Part shown: positions 17,632-27,065 of the stretch, piece by piece
How the letters are laid out: each line of letters begins with the position of its first letter
Numbering within the stretch: position 1 is the stretch's first letter
Notes under the pieces: model-generated
Database searches by the model: none
Told to the model about the DNA's origin: nothing
Seen by the model: the letters and a program-made list of their open reading frames with translations, nothing else
Program-made: the position numbers and the translations under genes
Source: Allobosea sp. 12-68-7
GTDB taxonomy: Bacteria > Pseudomonadota > Alphaproteobacteria > Rhizobiales > Beijerinckiaceae
Direction: 5' to 3'
DNA length: 35,906 bases
Assembly (NCBI GenBank): GCA_002279705.1
Contig: NCCO01000006.1
Span: 1-35,906 of the forward strand

Positions 17632-18551
17632 GCTTCGCGGACATCACCCCGGCCCTCCGCGCCGCCGCGCCCGAACTCCGTGGTCGCCTGCTGCCCAACG
17701 CCGAGATGGCGCCACTGACATGGTTTCGAGTCGGTGGGCCGGCCCAGGCGCTGTTCACGCCCGCCGACGAGGCCGATCTCGCGCATCTTCTGTCGGGCCT
17801 GCCGCAGGAGATCCCGCTCACGGTGGTCGGGCTGGGCTCGAACCTGATCGTCCGTGACGGCGGCATTCCGGGGCTGGTGATCCGGCTCGGCGGCAAGGCC
17901 TTCGGCGAGATCGCGCTCGAACCCGGAGACCGGCTGAGGGCAGGGGCTGCGGTGCCCGACGTGAAGCTCGCGCGGGCGGCGGCCGATGCGGCGCTCGACG
18001 GTCTGGCCTTCTACCGCGGCATCCCCGGCTGCATCGGCGGGGCGCTGCGGATGAATGCCGGCGCCCATGGCGGCGAGACGACCGACGTGCTGGTCGAGGC
18101 CCGCGGCGTGACGCGCGCCGGCGCGCTCGTGACGCTCTCCCATGCCGAGATGGGCTTCTCCTATCGCAGCAGCGGTGCCGACACGCAGGACATCGTCTTC
18201 ACCTCGGCGCTGTTTCAGGGCCGGCCGGGCGACCGGGACATGATCCAGGCCGAGATGGACCGCGTCACCGCGGCGCGCGAGGCGGCGCAGCCGATCCGGG
18301 AGCGCACCGGCGGCTCGACCTTCAAGAACCCGCCAGGCGGCAAGGCCTGGCAGCTGATCGACGCCGCCGGCTGCCGGGGCCTGCGGCTGGGCGGCGCGCA
18401 GGTGTCGGAGATGCACTGCAACTTCCTGATCAACACCGGCGGGGCGAGCGCGGCCGATGTCGAGGGCCTGGGCGAAGAGGTGCGGCGCCGGGTGAAGGAC
18501 CATTCCGGCTTCGAGCTGCACTGGGAGATCAAGCGGATCGGGGTGGCCTGA
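17628..18551 (+). CDS. murB: UDP-N-acetylenolpyruvoylglucosamine reductase MurB
   Basis: A 307-residue FAD enzyme that reduces enolpyruvyl-UDP-GlcNAc to UDP-MurNAc with NADPH. Motifs: [15 protein letters not shown] (68-82) for FAD binding, [22 protein letters not shown] (129-150), the YRSS block near 179-182, and the catalytic Ser230 in [18 protein letters not shown]. The ATG at 17628 overlaps the murC stop (ATGA); the frame extends 19 codons upstream inside murC but that would break the coupling. In most alphaproteobacterial dcw clusters ddl comes next; here it is absent and 299 non-coding bases follow. Confidence 0.97.
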   Translation: MSFADITPALRAAAPELRGRLLPNAEMAPLTWFRVGGPAQALFTPADEADLAHLLSGLPQEIPLTVVGLGSNLIVRDGGIPGLVIRLGGKAFGEIALEPGDRLRAGAAVPDVKLARAAADAALDGLAFYRGIPGCIGGALRMNAGAHGGETTDVLVEARGVTRAGALVTLSHAEMGFSYRSSGADTQDIVFTSALFQGRPGDRDMIQAEMDRVTAAREAAQPIRERTGGSTFKNPPGGKAWQLIDAAGCRGLRLGGAQVSEMHCNFLINTGGASAADVEGLGEEVRRRVKDHSGFELHWEIKRIGVA

Positions 18552-18850
18552 GGGCCGCTCCGGCCAGCGCTGCGCGCCACTGCGCCGGTCGCTGATCCTG
18601 CGAAGAATCCACGCTCGTACCCATCTCCCGGGCGCATCCTTTACCAAAAATTTACCAGCAGATCGAAGAGTGGGCGTTAACGGCGCATCAAGCAATCGGG
18701 TGCCGGGACGTCTGCAGAACCGATCTCCGCCAGGGCCTCGAAACAGCGTGTTTCGCCCCTGCGGAAAGGCTCCCGATGGCCCGGCGTGACCGAATCGGCC
18801 CAGCGCCGCCCTGGCTGCCCATGCGGGCTCAACTTCGGTGAACGCGTCAC
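18552..18850 (+). promoter_or_regulatory. murB-ftsQ spacer with two candidate CtrA sites, no ddl
   Basis: This is the position where ddl is usually found. No ligase coding or remnant is seen. TTAA (18677-18680), seven bases, TCAA (18688-18691) matches the CtrA consensus at 7 of 8. TTTA (18640-18643), seven bases, TTTA (18651-18654) matches at 6 of 8. GAATC methylation-type sites lie at 18605-18609 and 18792-18796. In Caulobacter ftsQA is CtrA-controlled, so an independent ftsQAZ promoter here is plausible. No clear -35/-10 pair was found. Confidence 0.42.
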
Positions 18851-19816
18851 ATGGATGGTGGAGGACGCCTCCCTCGATCGGTCAAGACAACGGCGGCGGT
18901 TTCCGCTGCGCGTCTGCCGGTCCCGGCTCCCGGGCCGCAGCTGCTCGTCGGCGAGCGGCAGGGGCGCTGGCTGCGCCGATCGCGCCGCAGCGCGGTCTCC
19001 GTGCCCCTGGCCCAGCGCCTGCCGCGCCGGCTGGGCACCTGGATGGCGCTCGGCTTCCTCGGCCTGAGCATCGGGACGGGGACGCTGCTGGGCGGCCATT
19101 TCGAGACGCTGCGGGCGAATTACGGCGAGCCGCATCACATTCTGGCCCGCCTCGTCGGCTTCGGCATCGATCGCGTCACGATCTCGGGCATCGCCGAGCT
19201 CTCCGAGGTCGAAGTTCTCGTCGCGGCCGGGATCGATCCCAAGACCTCGCTGGCCTTCTTCGATGCCGACCAGGCGCGCAAGCGCCTCGAATCCGCACCG
19301 CTGATCCGCGAGGCCGCGGTCCGCAAGCTCTATCCGGGCGAGGTCGCGATCACGCTGGTCGAGCGCGAGCCCTTCGCGCTGTGGCAGGTGAAGGGCGAGC
19401 TGTTCGTGATCGCCGCCGACGGGACGGTGATCGACAAGATGGATGACGGGCGCTTCGCCCATCTGCCGCTGGTCGTCGGCGTCGACGCCAACAACCGCGC
19501 CCGCGAGTACATCGCCCTGCTCCGCGAGGCCGGCCCGATCGCCGCGCAGATTCGCGCGGCGACGCTGGTGGCCGGCCGGCGCTGGAACCTGAAGCTCGAC
19601 AACGGCATCGATGTGCGCCTCCCCGAGGCGGAGCCGGCCGCGGCCGTGAAGCGGCTGGCCGCCCTCCAGGCCGATTTCCGGATCTTCGAGAAGGATTTGC
19701 TGGCGATCGACCTGCGCCAGCCCGACCGGGTCGTCATGCGGCTCACGGAGGAGGGCGCCGCCGCCCGCGCCGAGCAGCTCAAGAGCAAGACCAGGAAGAA
19801 GGGAGGCGAGGCATGA
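18851..19816 (+). CDS. ftsQ: Cell division protein FtsQ
   Basis: A 321-residue bitopic divisome protein linking FtsB/FtsL to early components. A basic, Pro-rich cytoplasmic tail (1-60) leads to one membrane span (about 62-80), then a POTRA domain (about 105-175; IDRVTISGIAELSEVEVLVA through LVEREPFALWQ) and the beta domain with NGIDVRLPE. The N-terminus MDGGGRL resembles other Rhizobiales FtsQ proteins, which supports the ATG at 18851 although no strong ribosome site precedes it. The Lys-rich C-terminus overlaps ftsA by four bases (ATGA). Confidence 0.95.
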   Translation: MDGGGRLPRSVKTTAAVSAARLPVPAPGPQLLVGERQGRWLRRSRRSAVSVPLAQRLPRRLGTWMALGFLGLSIGTGTLLGGHFETLRANYGEPHHILARLVGFGIDRVTISGIAELSEVEVLVAAGIDPKTSLAFFDADQARKRLESAPLIREAAVRKLYPGEVAITLVEREPFALWQVKGELFVIAADGTVIDKMDDGRFAHLPLVVGVDANNRAREYIALLREAGPIAAQIRAATLVAGRRWNLKLDNGIDVRLPEAEPAAAVKRLAALQADFRIFEKDLLAIDLRQPDRVVMRLTEEGAAARAEQLKSKTRKKGGEA

Positions 19817-21141
19817 ACCACGTCACCTCCCAGGGCCTGACGCCGCGGATGCGTCCGCTCTCGTCGCGCAAGAGCGCGACGTTGTCGATTCTCGACATCG
19901 GCACGAGCAAGGTCGTCTGCCTGATCGCCGAGCTGAACCCGGCGGAGGCCAATGAGCGGCTGCGCGGCCGCACCCATGTCGCGCGCATCATCGGCATCGG
20001 TCATCAGCGCTCGCTCGGCCTCAAGGGCGGCGCGATCATCGACCTCGAAAGCGCCGAGAAGGCGATCCGCGCCGCGGTGGACGCAGCCGAGCGCATGGCC
20101 AAGGTCGAGGTCCAGTCGGTCATCGTCAACCTCACCGGCGGGCGCCTCGCCTCGCAGCACTACGCGGCCAGCGTCGATCTGCGCGCCGGCTCGGTCGGCG
20201 ACGGCGACGTCAAGCGCGTGCTCGCCCATGCCGCGACCCATGCGCTGCGGCCCGGCAAGGCCGTGCTCCATGCCCTGCCGACTGGCTATGCGCTGGACGG
20301 CTTGCCCGGCGTGCTCGATCCGCGCGGGCTGATCGGCGGCAAGCTCTCGGTCGACATGCATGTCGTCGCCAGCGAGGCCTCGGCCGCGCGCAACGTCATG
20401 CTGGCGGTCGAACGCTGCCATCTCGAGGTCGAGGCGGTGGTGGCGACACCCTATGCCTCTGGTCTGTCCGTGCTCGTCGACGACGAGGCCGAGATGGGCG
20501 TCGTCGTGGTCGACATGGGCGGCGGGACCACCAGCCTCGGCGTGTTCTCGGGCGGCCACCTGATGCATGCCGACGCGATCGCGGTCGGTGGCAACCACAT
20601 CACCATGGACGTGGCGCGCGGCCTCTCGACCCGCGTCGCGGCCGCAGAGCGGCTGAAGACGCTGCACGGCTCCTGCATTTCCAGCGCCTCCGACGAGCGC
20701 GACATGATCTCCGTGCCGCAGGTCGACGACGACGAGCGCGACATGCCGAACCATCTGCCGAAGTCGCAGCTGGTGCGGATCATCAAGCCGCGCGTCGAGG
20801 AAATCCTCGAACTGGTGCGCGACCGCCTGACCCAGGCCGGCTTCTCCGCCCAGGCCGGCCGCCGCGTCGTGCTGACGGGCGGGGCCTGCCAGCTCACCGG
20901 CCTGCCCGAGGTGGCGCGGCGGATCCTCGGCGGCCAGGTCCGCACGGGCCGGCCGCTCGGCATCAAGGGCCTGCCCGAAGCCGGCAAGGGGCCGGCCTTC
21001 GCGGCGGCCGTCGGCCTGCTGGTCTACCCGCAGGTGGCCCATGTCGAGCATTTCGAGCCCCGCGCGGGCGCGGCCTATTTCGCCACCGGAACCGACGGGT
21101 ATTTCTCCCGCGTCGGGCGCTGGCTGAAGGAGAGTTTCTGA
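19813..21141 (+). CDS. ftsA: Cell division protein FtsA
   Basis: A 442-residue actin-like ATPase that tethers FtsZ to the membrane and recruits the late divisome. Phosphate-binding loops are visible: SILDIGTSKVVCLIAE (25-40) and VVVDMGGGTTSLGVF (about 230-244), with the adenosine motif VVLTGGACQLTGL further on. The C-terminal RVGRWLKESF (433-442) is the amphipathic membrane-targeting helix. Residues 1-20 form an N-terminal extension common in alphaproteobacteria. The ATG overlaps the ftsQ stop. A gap of 138 bases precedes ftsZ. Confidence 0.97.
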   Translation: MNHVTSQGLTPRMRPLSSRKSATLSILDIGTSKVVCLIAELNPAEANERLRGRTHVARIIGIGHQRSLGLKGGAIIDLESAEKAIRAAVDAAERMAKVEVQSVIVNLTGGRLASQHYAASVDLRAGSVGDGDVKRVLAHAATHALRPGKAVLHALPTGYALDGLPGVLDPRGLIGGKLSVDMHVVASEASAARNVMLAVERCHLEVEAVVATPYASGLSVLVDDEAEMGVVVVDMGGGTTSLGVFSGGHLMHADAIAVGGNHITMDVARGLSTRVAAAERLKTLHGSCISSASDERDMISVPQVDDDERDMPNHLPKSQLVRIIKPRVEEILELVRDRLTQAGFSAQAGRRVVLTGGACQLTGLPEVARRILGGQVRTGRPLGIKGLPEAGKGPAFAAAVGLLVYPQVAHVEHFEPRAGAAYFATGTDGYFSRVGRWLKESF

Positions 21142-21279
21142 GCGGAGGGCCGTCACAGCCATCCGTTCGAAGGCAGAATGAGTACCGGCGAGCCCGCGCG
21201 GCGGGGAAGCCACGGCGTCGAATGTAGCAATCGGGACGGCTCCCGCCAGGCGCCGGACAAGGGATCAAAAGAGGCAACC

Positions 21280-22968
21280 ATGGCGATGAATCTGCAAGCC
21301 CCGGACATCCGGGAACTCAAGCCCCGGATCACGGTGTTCGGCGTCGGTGGCGCCGGGGGCAATGCGGTCAACAACATGATCGAGGCCGGTCTCGACGGCG
21401 TCGATTTCGTGGTTGCCAACACGGATGCCCAGGCGCTCGCCCTGTCGCGGGCCTCGCGCATCATCCAGATGGGCCTGCAGGTGACCGAGGGTCTCGGCGC
21501 CGGCTCCCAGCCCGAGGTCGGCCGCGCGGCCGCCGAGGAGGTGATCGACGAGATCCGCGACCATCTCGCCGGCGCCCACATGGTCTTCATCACCGCCGGC
21601 ATGGGCGGCGGCACCGGCACGGGCGCGGCTCCGGCGATCGCCCGCGTCGCCCGCGACATGGGCATCCTGACGGTCGGCGTCGTCACCAAGCCGTTCCAGT
21701 TCGAGGGGCATCGCCGCATGCGCATGGCCGAGGCCGGCATCAGCGAGCTGAACGAAGCGGTCGACACGCTGATCGTGATCCCCAACCAGAACCTGTTCCG
21801 GGTCGCCAATGAGACGACCGGCTTCGCCGACGCCTTCGGCATGGCCGACCAGGTGCTCTACTCCGGCGTCGCCTGCATCACCGACCTGATGGTCCGCCCC
21901 GGCCTGATCAATCTCGACTTCGCCGACGTTCGCGCCGTGATGCGCGGCATGGGCAAGGCGATGATGGGCACCGGCGAGGCGCAGGGCGACAAGCGCGCGC
22001 TGAACGCGGCCCAGGCCGCGATCAACAACCCGCTGCTCGACGACGTCTCGATGAAGGGCGCGCGCGGCCTGCTGATCTCGATCACCGGTGGACGCGACAT
22101 GAAGCTCTACGAGGTCGACGAGGCCGCCACCCGCATCCGCGAGGAGGTCGATTCCGAGGCCAACATCATCGTCGGCGCCACCTTCGACGAGGCGCTGGAA
22201 GGCATCGTGCGTGTCTCGGTCGTCGCGACGGGCATCGACAAGCCGGTCACGACGCAGGCCGAGATGGACGAGACCGAGGCGCGCATCGCCCAGGTCGCCG
22301 AGCGCCTGAAGGCCGAGGCCCGCCTGCGCACCGCCACCCCGGCCCGCCAGGCCGCTCCGGCGCCGGCGCCGGTCGCTCCCGAGGCGCCGCTCGAGCTGCG
22401 GATGCCGCATCCGATCGACAGCGCCCCGCGCGGCCTGCCGGAGGACATCCGCATCGCCCCGGCGCAGCCGCGCCCGGTGATGGCCGCCGCGGCTCCCGAG
22501 CCCGTGCCTCAGCCCGAGCCCGCCCCGATGCTCGAAGAGAGCTTCATCCCGCCGATGCCGGAGCGTTCGGTGGTGCGTCCAACCCGCATGCCCCGCGTCG
22601 AGGATCTGCCGATTCCGGCGCAGGCCCAGATCGCCGCGCATCGCGGCGCCCAGGCCGCGCCGCCGCCGCCCAGCGTCGCCGACCAGAAGCGCATGTCGCT
22701 GATGCAGCGCCTCGCTTCGGTCGGGTTCGGCCGCAAGGAGGAGGAGGCGGCCGAGGCCCAGCCGGCCCCGGTGCGCCAGGCTCCCCAGCCCCCGGCGATG
22801 CCGCAGGCTCCGAGTGCGGCCCATGCCGAGTACATGCGCCGCCCGGCGGCGCCGGCGGCCCGGCCGGCCCAGGGTCAGCTCGACCCGCATGGCCGCGCCG
22901 CGCCGAATCGGACCAGCGAGGAGGATCATCTCGAGATCCCGGCCTTCCTGCGCCGGCAGGCCAACTGA
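21280..22968 (+). CDS. ftsZ: Cell division GTPase FtsZ
   Basis: A 562-residue tubulin homologue that forms the Z ring. The globular domain covers about 12-320: [15 protein letters not shown] (20-34), the GTP signature [10 protein letters not shown] (109-118) and the T7 loop NLDFADV (211-217). A Pro/Ala-rich linker of about 225 residues follows, then the conserved C-terminal peptide [12 protein letters not shown] that binds FtsA and other partners. The long linker is normal for alphaproteobacteria. I set the start at 21280, where AGAGG (21270-21274) lies five bases upstream and the family sequence begins. The frame is open 34 codons further up but without family similarity. Confidence 0.98.
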   Translation: MAMNLQAPDIRELKPRITVFGVGGAGGNAVNNMIEAGLDGVDFVVANTDAQALALSRASRIIQMGLQVTEGLGAGSQPEVGRAAAEEVIDEIRDHLAGAHMVFITAGMGGGTGTGAAPAIARVARDMGILTVGVVTKPFQFEGHRRMRMAEAGISELNEAVDTLIVIPNQNLFRVANETTGFADAFGMADQVLYSGVACITDLMVRPGLINLDFADVRAVMRGMGKAMMGTGEAQGDKRALNAAQAAINNPLLDDVSMKGARGLLISITGGRDMKLYEVDEAATRIREEVDSEANIIVGATFDEALEGIVRVSVVATGIDKPVTTQAEMDETEARIAQVAERLKAEARLRTATPARQAAPAPAPVAPEAPLELRMPHPIDSAPRGLPEDIRIAPAQPRPVMAAAAPEPVPQPEPAPMLEESFIPPMPERSVVRPTRMPRVEDLPIPAQAQIAAHRGAQAAPPPPSVADQKRMSLMQRLASVGFGRKEEEAAEAQPAPVRQAPQPPAMPQAPSAAHAEYMRRPAAPAARPAQGQLDPHGRAAPNRTSEEDHLEIPAFLRRQAN

Positions 22969-23000
22969 GCGCCTGCCCGGTTCCCACGGGCTGTTGCATC

Positions 23001-23029
23001 GTCCCGGCGCGCCGCCTGCGCGCCGGGAT
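23001..23029 (+). terminator. Strong hairpin downstream of ftsZ
   Basis: CCCGGCGCGC (23003-23012) pairs perfectly with GCGCGCCGGG (23018-23027) across a five-base loop, and flanking T-A and G-T pairs extend it. It starts 34 bases after the ftsZ stop and would end the dcw transcript. The U-tract is poor (ATTCGCCTT), so termination strength is uncertain. Confidence 0.6.
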
Positions 23030-23240
23030 TCGCCTTGTCGAAAAGGACAACGATTCCAGTCTGATAGAGTCTCGCTGCGCGTTGCGGTGTCCTGTAACAG
23101 AGCGAAAGAAAGCGTGATTTTGTGACCATGCTCGGAACGCTTATGTTGCGGTTGCACCACGACAGACAGGAGCCGGGCCGCGCTCTCTCCTGGACTCAGG
23201 ACGCATCGCAGACGAACTGCCCCGCCGGGGAACACCCCCG

Positions 23241-24227
23241 ATGAAACGGCGTCGTTCGCGATCAGGATTGGATACCAGAATGAGCTTCGATCGGCAGACG
23301 ACCCTGCGGGCCCCCGTCACCCTGACCGGGATCGGTGTCCATTCCGGAGCTCCCGCAACGATCTGCCTCAAGCCCTCCAGCGCTAATTCCGGGATCGTGT
23401 TCCTGCGGCAGGGCCTCGAGAATGCGCCCGCCCAGCTGATCCACGCCAAACACACCAAGGTCAGCGCGACCGAACTGTGCACCGTCATCGGGGATCGCGC
23501 CTCGGCCTGCGTCGCCACGATCGAGCATCTGATGTCGGCCTGCGCCGGTCTCGGTCTCGACAACGTGCTGGTCGAGATCGACGGGCCGGAAATGCCGATC
23601 ATGGACGGCAGCGCTGCCGAATTCGTCGCCGCCATCGAGACGACGGGTCTGGTCGGGCTCTCGGCGCCGCGCCGCTATCTGCGTGTCCTTCAGCCGGTGC
23701 GTGTCGAGCAGGGCCGGGCCTTCGCCGAGCTGCTGCCGGCCAAGACCGGATTCCGCCTCGATGTCGAGATCGATTTCGACACCACGGTGATCGGCCGGCA
23801 GCGCAAGGTCTTCGACCTCGAGGCCGCGGCCTATTCCCAGGAGATCGCCCGCGCCCGGACCTTCGGCTTCATGCGCGATGTCGAGCAGCTCTGGAAGGCG
23901 GGCTTCGCGCTCGGCGCCTCGCTCGACAACACCGTCGCCGTCGGCGACGACAAGGTCATCAACCCCGAGGGGCTGCGTTACGGCGACGAGTTCGTTCGAC
24001 ACAAGGTCCTGGATGCGATCGGCGACCTCGCGCTGGCGGGCCATCCGATCATCGGCGAGTTCCGCTCCTATTGCGGCGGGCATCGCATGAATGTGCGGAT
24101 TCTGGAGGCGCTCTTCGCCGACCGCGCCAATTACGCCATCGTCGAAGCCGAGCCGGTCTATGCCGCCCCGCGGGCCGTTCAGATGGCCGCCGCCGCGCCT
24201 GCGGCCTTCGCGCCGGACGTGCACTGA
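23241..24227 (+). CDS. lpxC: UDP-3-O-acyl-GlcNAc deacetylase LpxC
   Basis: A zinc enzyme that commits UDP-3-O-acyl-GlcNAc to lipid A synthesis; cytoplasmic. Zinc ligands are seen at His96 (ATIEHLMSA), His254 and Asp258 (FVRHKVLDAIGDLAL), with the catalytic His281 in GGHRMN. GIGVHSG near 31-36 and MPIMDGSAAEF are further signatures. The reading frame gives 328 residues from the ATG at 23241; the ATG at 23280 (MSFDRQTTL) would remove 13 basic residues and fits the family start better. Neither has a strong ribosome site, so the start is unresolved. A separate transcript is likely because of the hairpin after ftsZ. Confidence 0.96.
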   Translation: MKRRRSRSGLDTRMSFDRQTTLRAPVTLTGIGVHSGAPATICLKPSSANSGIVFLRQGLENAPAQLIHAKHTKVSATELCTVIGDRASACVATIEHLMSACAGLGLDNVLVEIDGPEMPIMDGSAAEFVAAIETTGLVGLSAPRRYLRVLQPVRVEQGRAFAELLPAKTGFRLDVEIDFDTTVIGRQRKVFDLEAAAYSQEIARARTFGFMRDVEQLWKAGFALGASLDNTVAVGDDKVINPEGLRYGDEFVRHKVLDAIGDLALAGHPIIGEFRSYCGGHRMNVRILEALFADRANYAIVEAEPVYAAPRAVQMAAAAPAAFAPDVH

Positions 24228-24384
24228 GCGCTTCGCGCTCGCGCGCCTTCCTGTTGCCGGTTTTCTGTCGAATAGACGTCGCTGCCGCCGTGGGCTCCTG
24301 CTTTCGGCAGTGGCGCGCCATCGGCGTCTGAGGTAAGGCATGCATCCCCACCGATGCGGGGACGATGACAAGAGGACGGACGAC

Positions 24385-25311
24385 GTGAGCGTCATGCGGC
24401 TGAAGAACCCGACATCCAAGCGCGCCGGATCGATGGCGAAGGGCCCGGCCCTCGCGCTCGGCGCCGCCCTGCTGCTCGGTGGCTGCGACACCGTCTCGTC
24501 GCTCAATCCCTTCGATCGGCCCGAGGTCTACAAGCCCGAGGTCAAGGAGATCGTCCCGGCCGACCGGCTCTACAATGAAGGGCTCGCGCGCTTGCAGAAC
24601 GGCGACAGCGAGGGCGCCTCGAAGAAGTTCGACGAGATCGACAAGAGCGCGCCGTTCTCACCCTTTGCGCGCAAGGGTCTGATTCTCGCGGCCTACACGA
24701 ACTACCAGGCCTCGAAGTGGGAGGAGACGATCACCGCCTCCAAGCGCTTCATCGCCCAGAACCCGGCGAGCCCGGATGCGGCCTATGCGCAGTATCTGAT
24801 GGCGATGTCCTATTTCAACCAGATCCCGGACGCGACGCGCGACCAGGAGCGGACCCAGCTCGCCATCGCCGCCTTCGAGCAGCTGATCGAGCGATATCCG
24901 AAGTCCGAATATGTGCTCGACGCAAAGGAGAAGCTCCTCGTCGCGCGCGACCAGCTCGCGGGCAAGGAGATGAATATCGGGCGCTTCTATCTCGAGAAGC
25001 GCAACTATACCGGCGCGGTGAACCGCTTCCGCGACGTCATCATCAAGTACCAGACCACGCGTCACGTCGAAGAGGCGCTGATGCGCCTGACGGAAGCTTA
25101 TATGGCGCTCGGCATCACCAATGAGGCGCAGACCGCCGCAGCGGTGCTGGGCCACAACTTCCCGGACAGCCCGTGGTACAAGGATGCCTATGTCCTGCTC
25201 GAGAGCGGCGGCCTGCAGCCGCGTGAGGACCGTGGTTCCTATATCAGCCGCGCCTTCCAGGGCTTCTCGCGCGTGGTCACCGGCATCGTTGGGTTCGGCG
25301 GGCGGAGCTAG
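24385..25311 (+). CDS. bamD: Outer membrane assembly lipoprotein BamD (ComL)
   Basis: A 308-residue TPR lipoprotein of the BAM complex, which inserts beta-barrel proteins into the outer membrane. The signal peptide ends in the lipobox LLGGC, with Cys34 as the acylated residue. TPR-like repeats cover about 60-270, including FEQLIERYPKSEYVLDAKEKL and FYLEKRNYTGAVNRF, typical of BamD. I chose the GTG at 24385 because AGAGGA (24371-24376) lies eight bases upstream; the ATG at 24394 is possible, and the ATG at 24340 would give an overlong signal region. recN follows after 60 bases, the conserved lpxC-bamD-recN order. Confidence 0.95.
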   Translation: MSVMRLKNPTSKRAGSMAKGPALALGAALLLGGCDTVSSLNPFDRPEVYKPEVKEIVPADRLYNEGLARLQNGDSEGASKKFDEIDKSAPFSPFARKGLILAAYTNYQASKWEETITASKRFIAQNPASPDAAYAQYLMAMSYFNQIPDATRDQERTQLAIAAFEQLIERYPKSEYVLDAKEKLLVARDQLAGKEMNIGRFYLEKRNYTGAVNRFRDVIIKYQTTRHVEEALMRLTEAYMALGITNEAQTAAAVLGHNFPDSPWYKDAYVLLESGGLQPREDRGSYISRAFQGFSRVVTGIVGFGGRS

Positions 25312-25371
25312 TTTCGCCGGCCATGAGGGTCGTCTGCGCATGCCCCGCTTCCTGAGCCTGCGCTGAGTGCC

Positions 25372-27057
25372 ATGCTGGTCCAACTGTCGATACGCGACAT
25401 CGTCCTGATCGACCGTCTCGACCTGACGTTTCGTGACGGGCTGAGCGTGCTGACCGGCGAGACCGGCGCCGGCAAGTCGATCCTGCTCGACGGCTTCGCG
25501 CTGGCGCTGGGTGGGCGCGGTGATGGCGGCCTCGTGCGCCATGGCGAGACGCAAGGCCAGGTCAGCGCGGTCTTCGACCTGCCGGGCGACCATGGCGCGC
25601 GCAAGCTGGCCCAGGCCCAGGAAATCGACACCGATGGCGACCTGATCCTGCGGCGCGTCCAATATGCCGACGGGCGCACGCGCGCCTTCGTCAATGATCA
25701 GCCCGTCAGCGTGCAGATTCTCAGGATGATCGGCGCCGCGATCGTCGAGATTCATGGCCAGCATGACGACCGCGCGCTGACCGACCCGGCGCAGCATCGC
25801 CTGATCCTGGACGGGTTCGCCGGGCTGGAGGCGCAGGCTGAAGGCGTGGCCGCCGCCAGCGAGACGCTGAAGCGCGCCCGCCAGGCCCTGCAGGCGCAGC
25901 GCATGCGCGTCGAGGCGGCGCGCAAGGAGGCGGATTTCCTGCGCCATGCGGTGGCCGAACTCGGCAAGCTCGCGCCCAAGCCCGGCGAGGAGGAGGCGCT
26001 CGCCGCGCAGCGCCAGGGCATGATGCAGGCCGAGAAGGTCGCCCGCGACCTGATCGACGCCCATGAGGCGGTGGCCGGGCAGGGCTCGCCGATCGCCGCG
26101 CTTTCGGCCGTGCTGCGCCGGCTCGAACGCCGGGCCGGACAGGCGCCTTCGCTGATCGACCCCTCGCTGGCGGCGCTCAACACTGCGATCGTCGCGCTGG
26201 AGGAGGCGGGCGAGACCCTGTCGGCCGGGATGCGGGCCGCCGAATACGATCCGCGCGAGCAGGAGCGCGTCGAGGAGCGGTTGTTTGCCCTGCGCGGCGC
26301 CGCGCGCAAATACGACGTGCCGGTCGAGGGGCTGGTGCCGCTGGCGCAGAGCATGGCGGCCGATCTCACCGCACTCGACGACAGCGAGATCTCGCTCGGA
26401 CGGCTGGAGGAGGACCTCGTCTGGGCCGAGGCCGCCTATGTCGGGCTGGCGGGCAAGCTCTCCGCCGCCCGCCAGAAGGCGGCGGCGAAACTCGACGCGG
26501 CCGTGAAGGCCGAATTGCCGCCGCTCAAGCTGGAACGGGCCCGCTTCATCACGCGGATCGACAGCGACGAGACGGCGCGGGGGCCGGAGGGCTTCGACCG
26601 CGTCGAGTTCTGGGTCGAAACCAATCCGGGCACGAAGCCCGGCCCGATGATGAAGGTCGCCTCTGGCGGCGAACTCTCGCGTTTCATGCTGGCGCTCAAG
26701 GTCGTGCTGGCCGAGCGCGGCTCGGCGCCGACGCTGGTCTTCGACGAGATCGACACCGGGGTCGGCGGCGCGGTCGCGGACGCCATCGGCGAGCGGCTGG
26801 CGCGGCTCGCCGGCAAGGTTCAGGTGATCTCGGTGACGCATGCGCCGCAGGTCGCCGCCAAGGCGGCCCAGCATTTCCTGATCGCCAAGTCGGCGCTGCC
26901 GGGCGACGCCGCCTCGCGCACCGTGACGCGGGTGACGGGGCTGGAAGACCAGGCGCGGCGCGAGGAGATCGCCCGCATGCTGGCAGGCGCCAGCATCACC
27001 GAAGAGGCGAGGGCAGCCGCCGGGCGGCTGCTGGAGGCGGCGGGCGTGCGGGCATAG
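25372..27057 (+). CDS. recN: DNA repair protein RecN
   Basis: A 561-residue SMC-like ATPase acting in double-strand break repair. Walker A GETGAGKS lies at 29-36, a coiled-coil middle region runs about 155-370, the ABC signature SGGELSRFMLAL is near 431-442, and Walker B LVFDEIDTGVGG is near 455-466, followed by the His-switch VTHAPQVAA. Length is standard for the family. It begins 60 bases after bamD, with no strong ribosome site seen, and ends nine bases from a convergent gene. In many alphaproteobacteria ligA follows recN; here about 5 kb of other genes intervene. Confidence 0.96.
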   Translation: MLVQLSIRDIVLIDRLDLTFRDGLSVLTGETGAGKSILLDGFALALGGRGDGGLVRHGETQGQVSAVFDLPGDHGARKLAQAQEIDTDGDLILRRVQYADGRTRAFVNDQPVSVQILRMIGAAIVEIHGQHDDRALTDPAQHRLILDGFAGLEAQAEGVAAASETLKRARQALQAQRMRVEAARKEADFLRHAVAELGKLAPKPGEEEALAAQRQGMMQAEKVARDLIDAHEAVAGQGSPIAALSAVLRRLERRAGQAPSLIDPSLAALNTAIVALEEAGETLSAGMRAAEYDPREQERVEERLFALRGAARKYDVPVEGLVPLAQSMAADLTALDDSEISLGRLEEDLVWAEAAYVGLAGKLSAARQKAAAKLDAAVKAELPPLKLERARFITRIDSDETARGPEGFDRVEFWVETNPGTKPGPMMKVASGGELSRFMLALKVVLAERGSAPTLVFDEIDTGVGGAVADAIGERLARLAGKVQVISVTHAPQVAAKAAQHFLIAKSALPGDAASRTVTRVTGLEDQARREEIARMLAGASITEEARAAAGRLLEAAGVRA

Positions 27058-27065
27058 ATCCCCGT

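Noticed and set aside
19330-21213. Open frame of 627 codons on the minus strand opposite ftsQ and ftsA
   Set aside because: Antisense shadow; FtsQ and FtsA are unambiguous on the plus strand.
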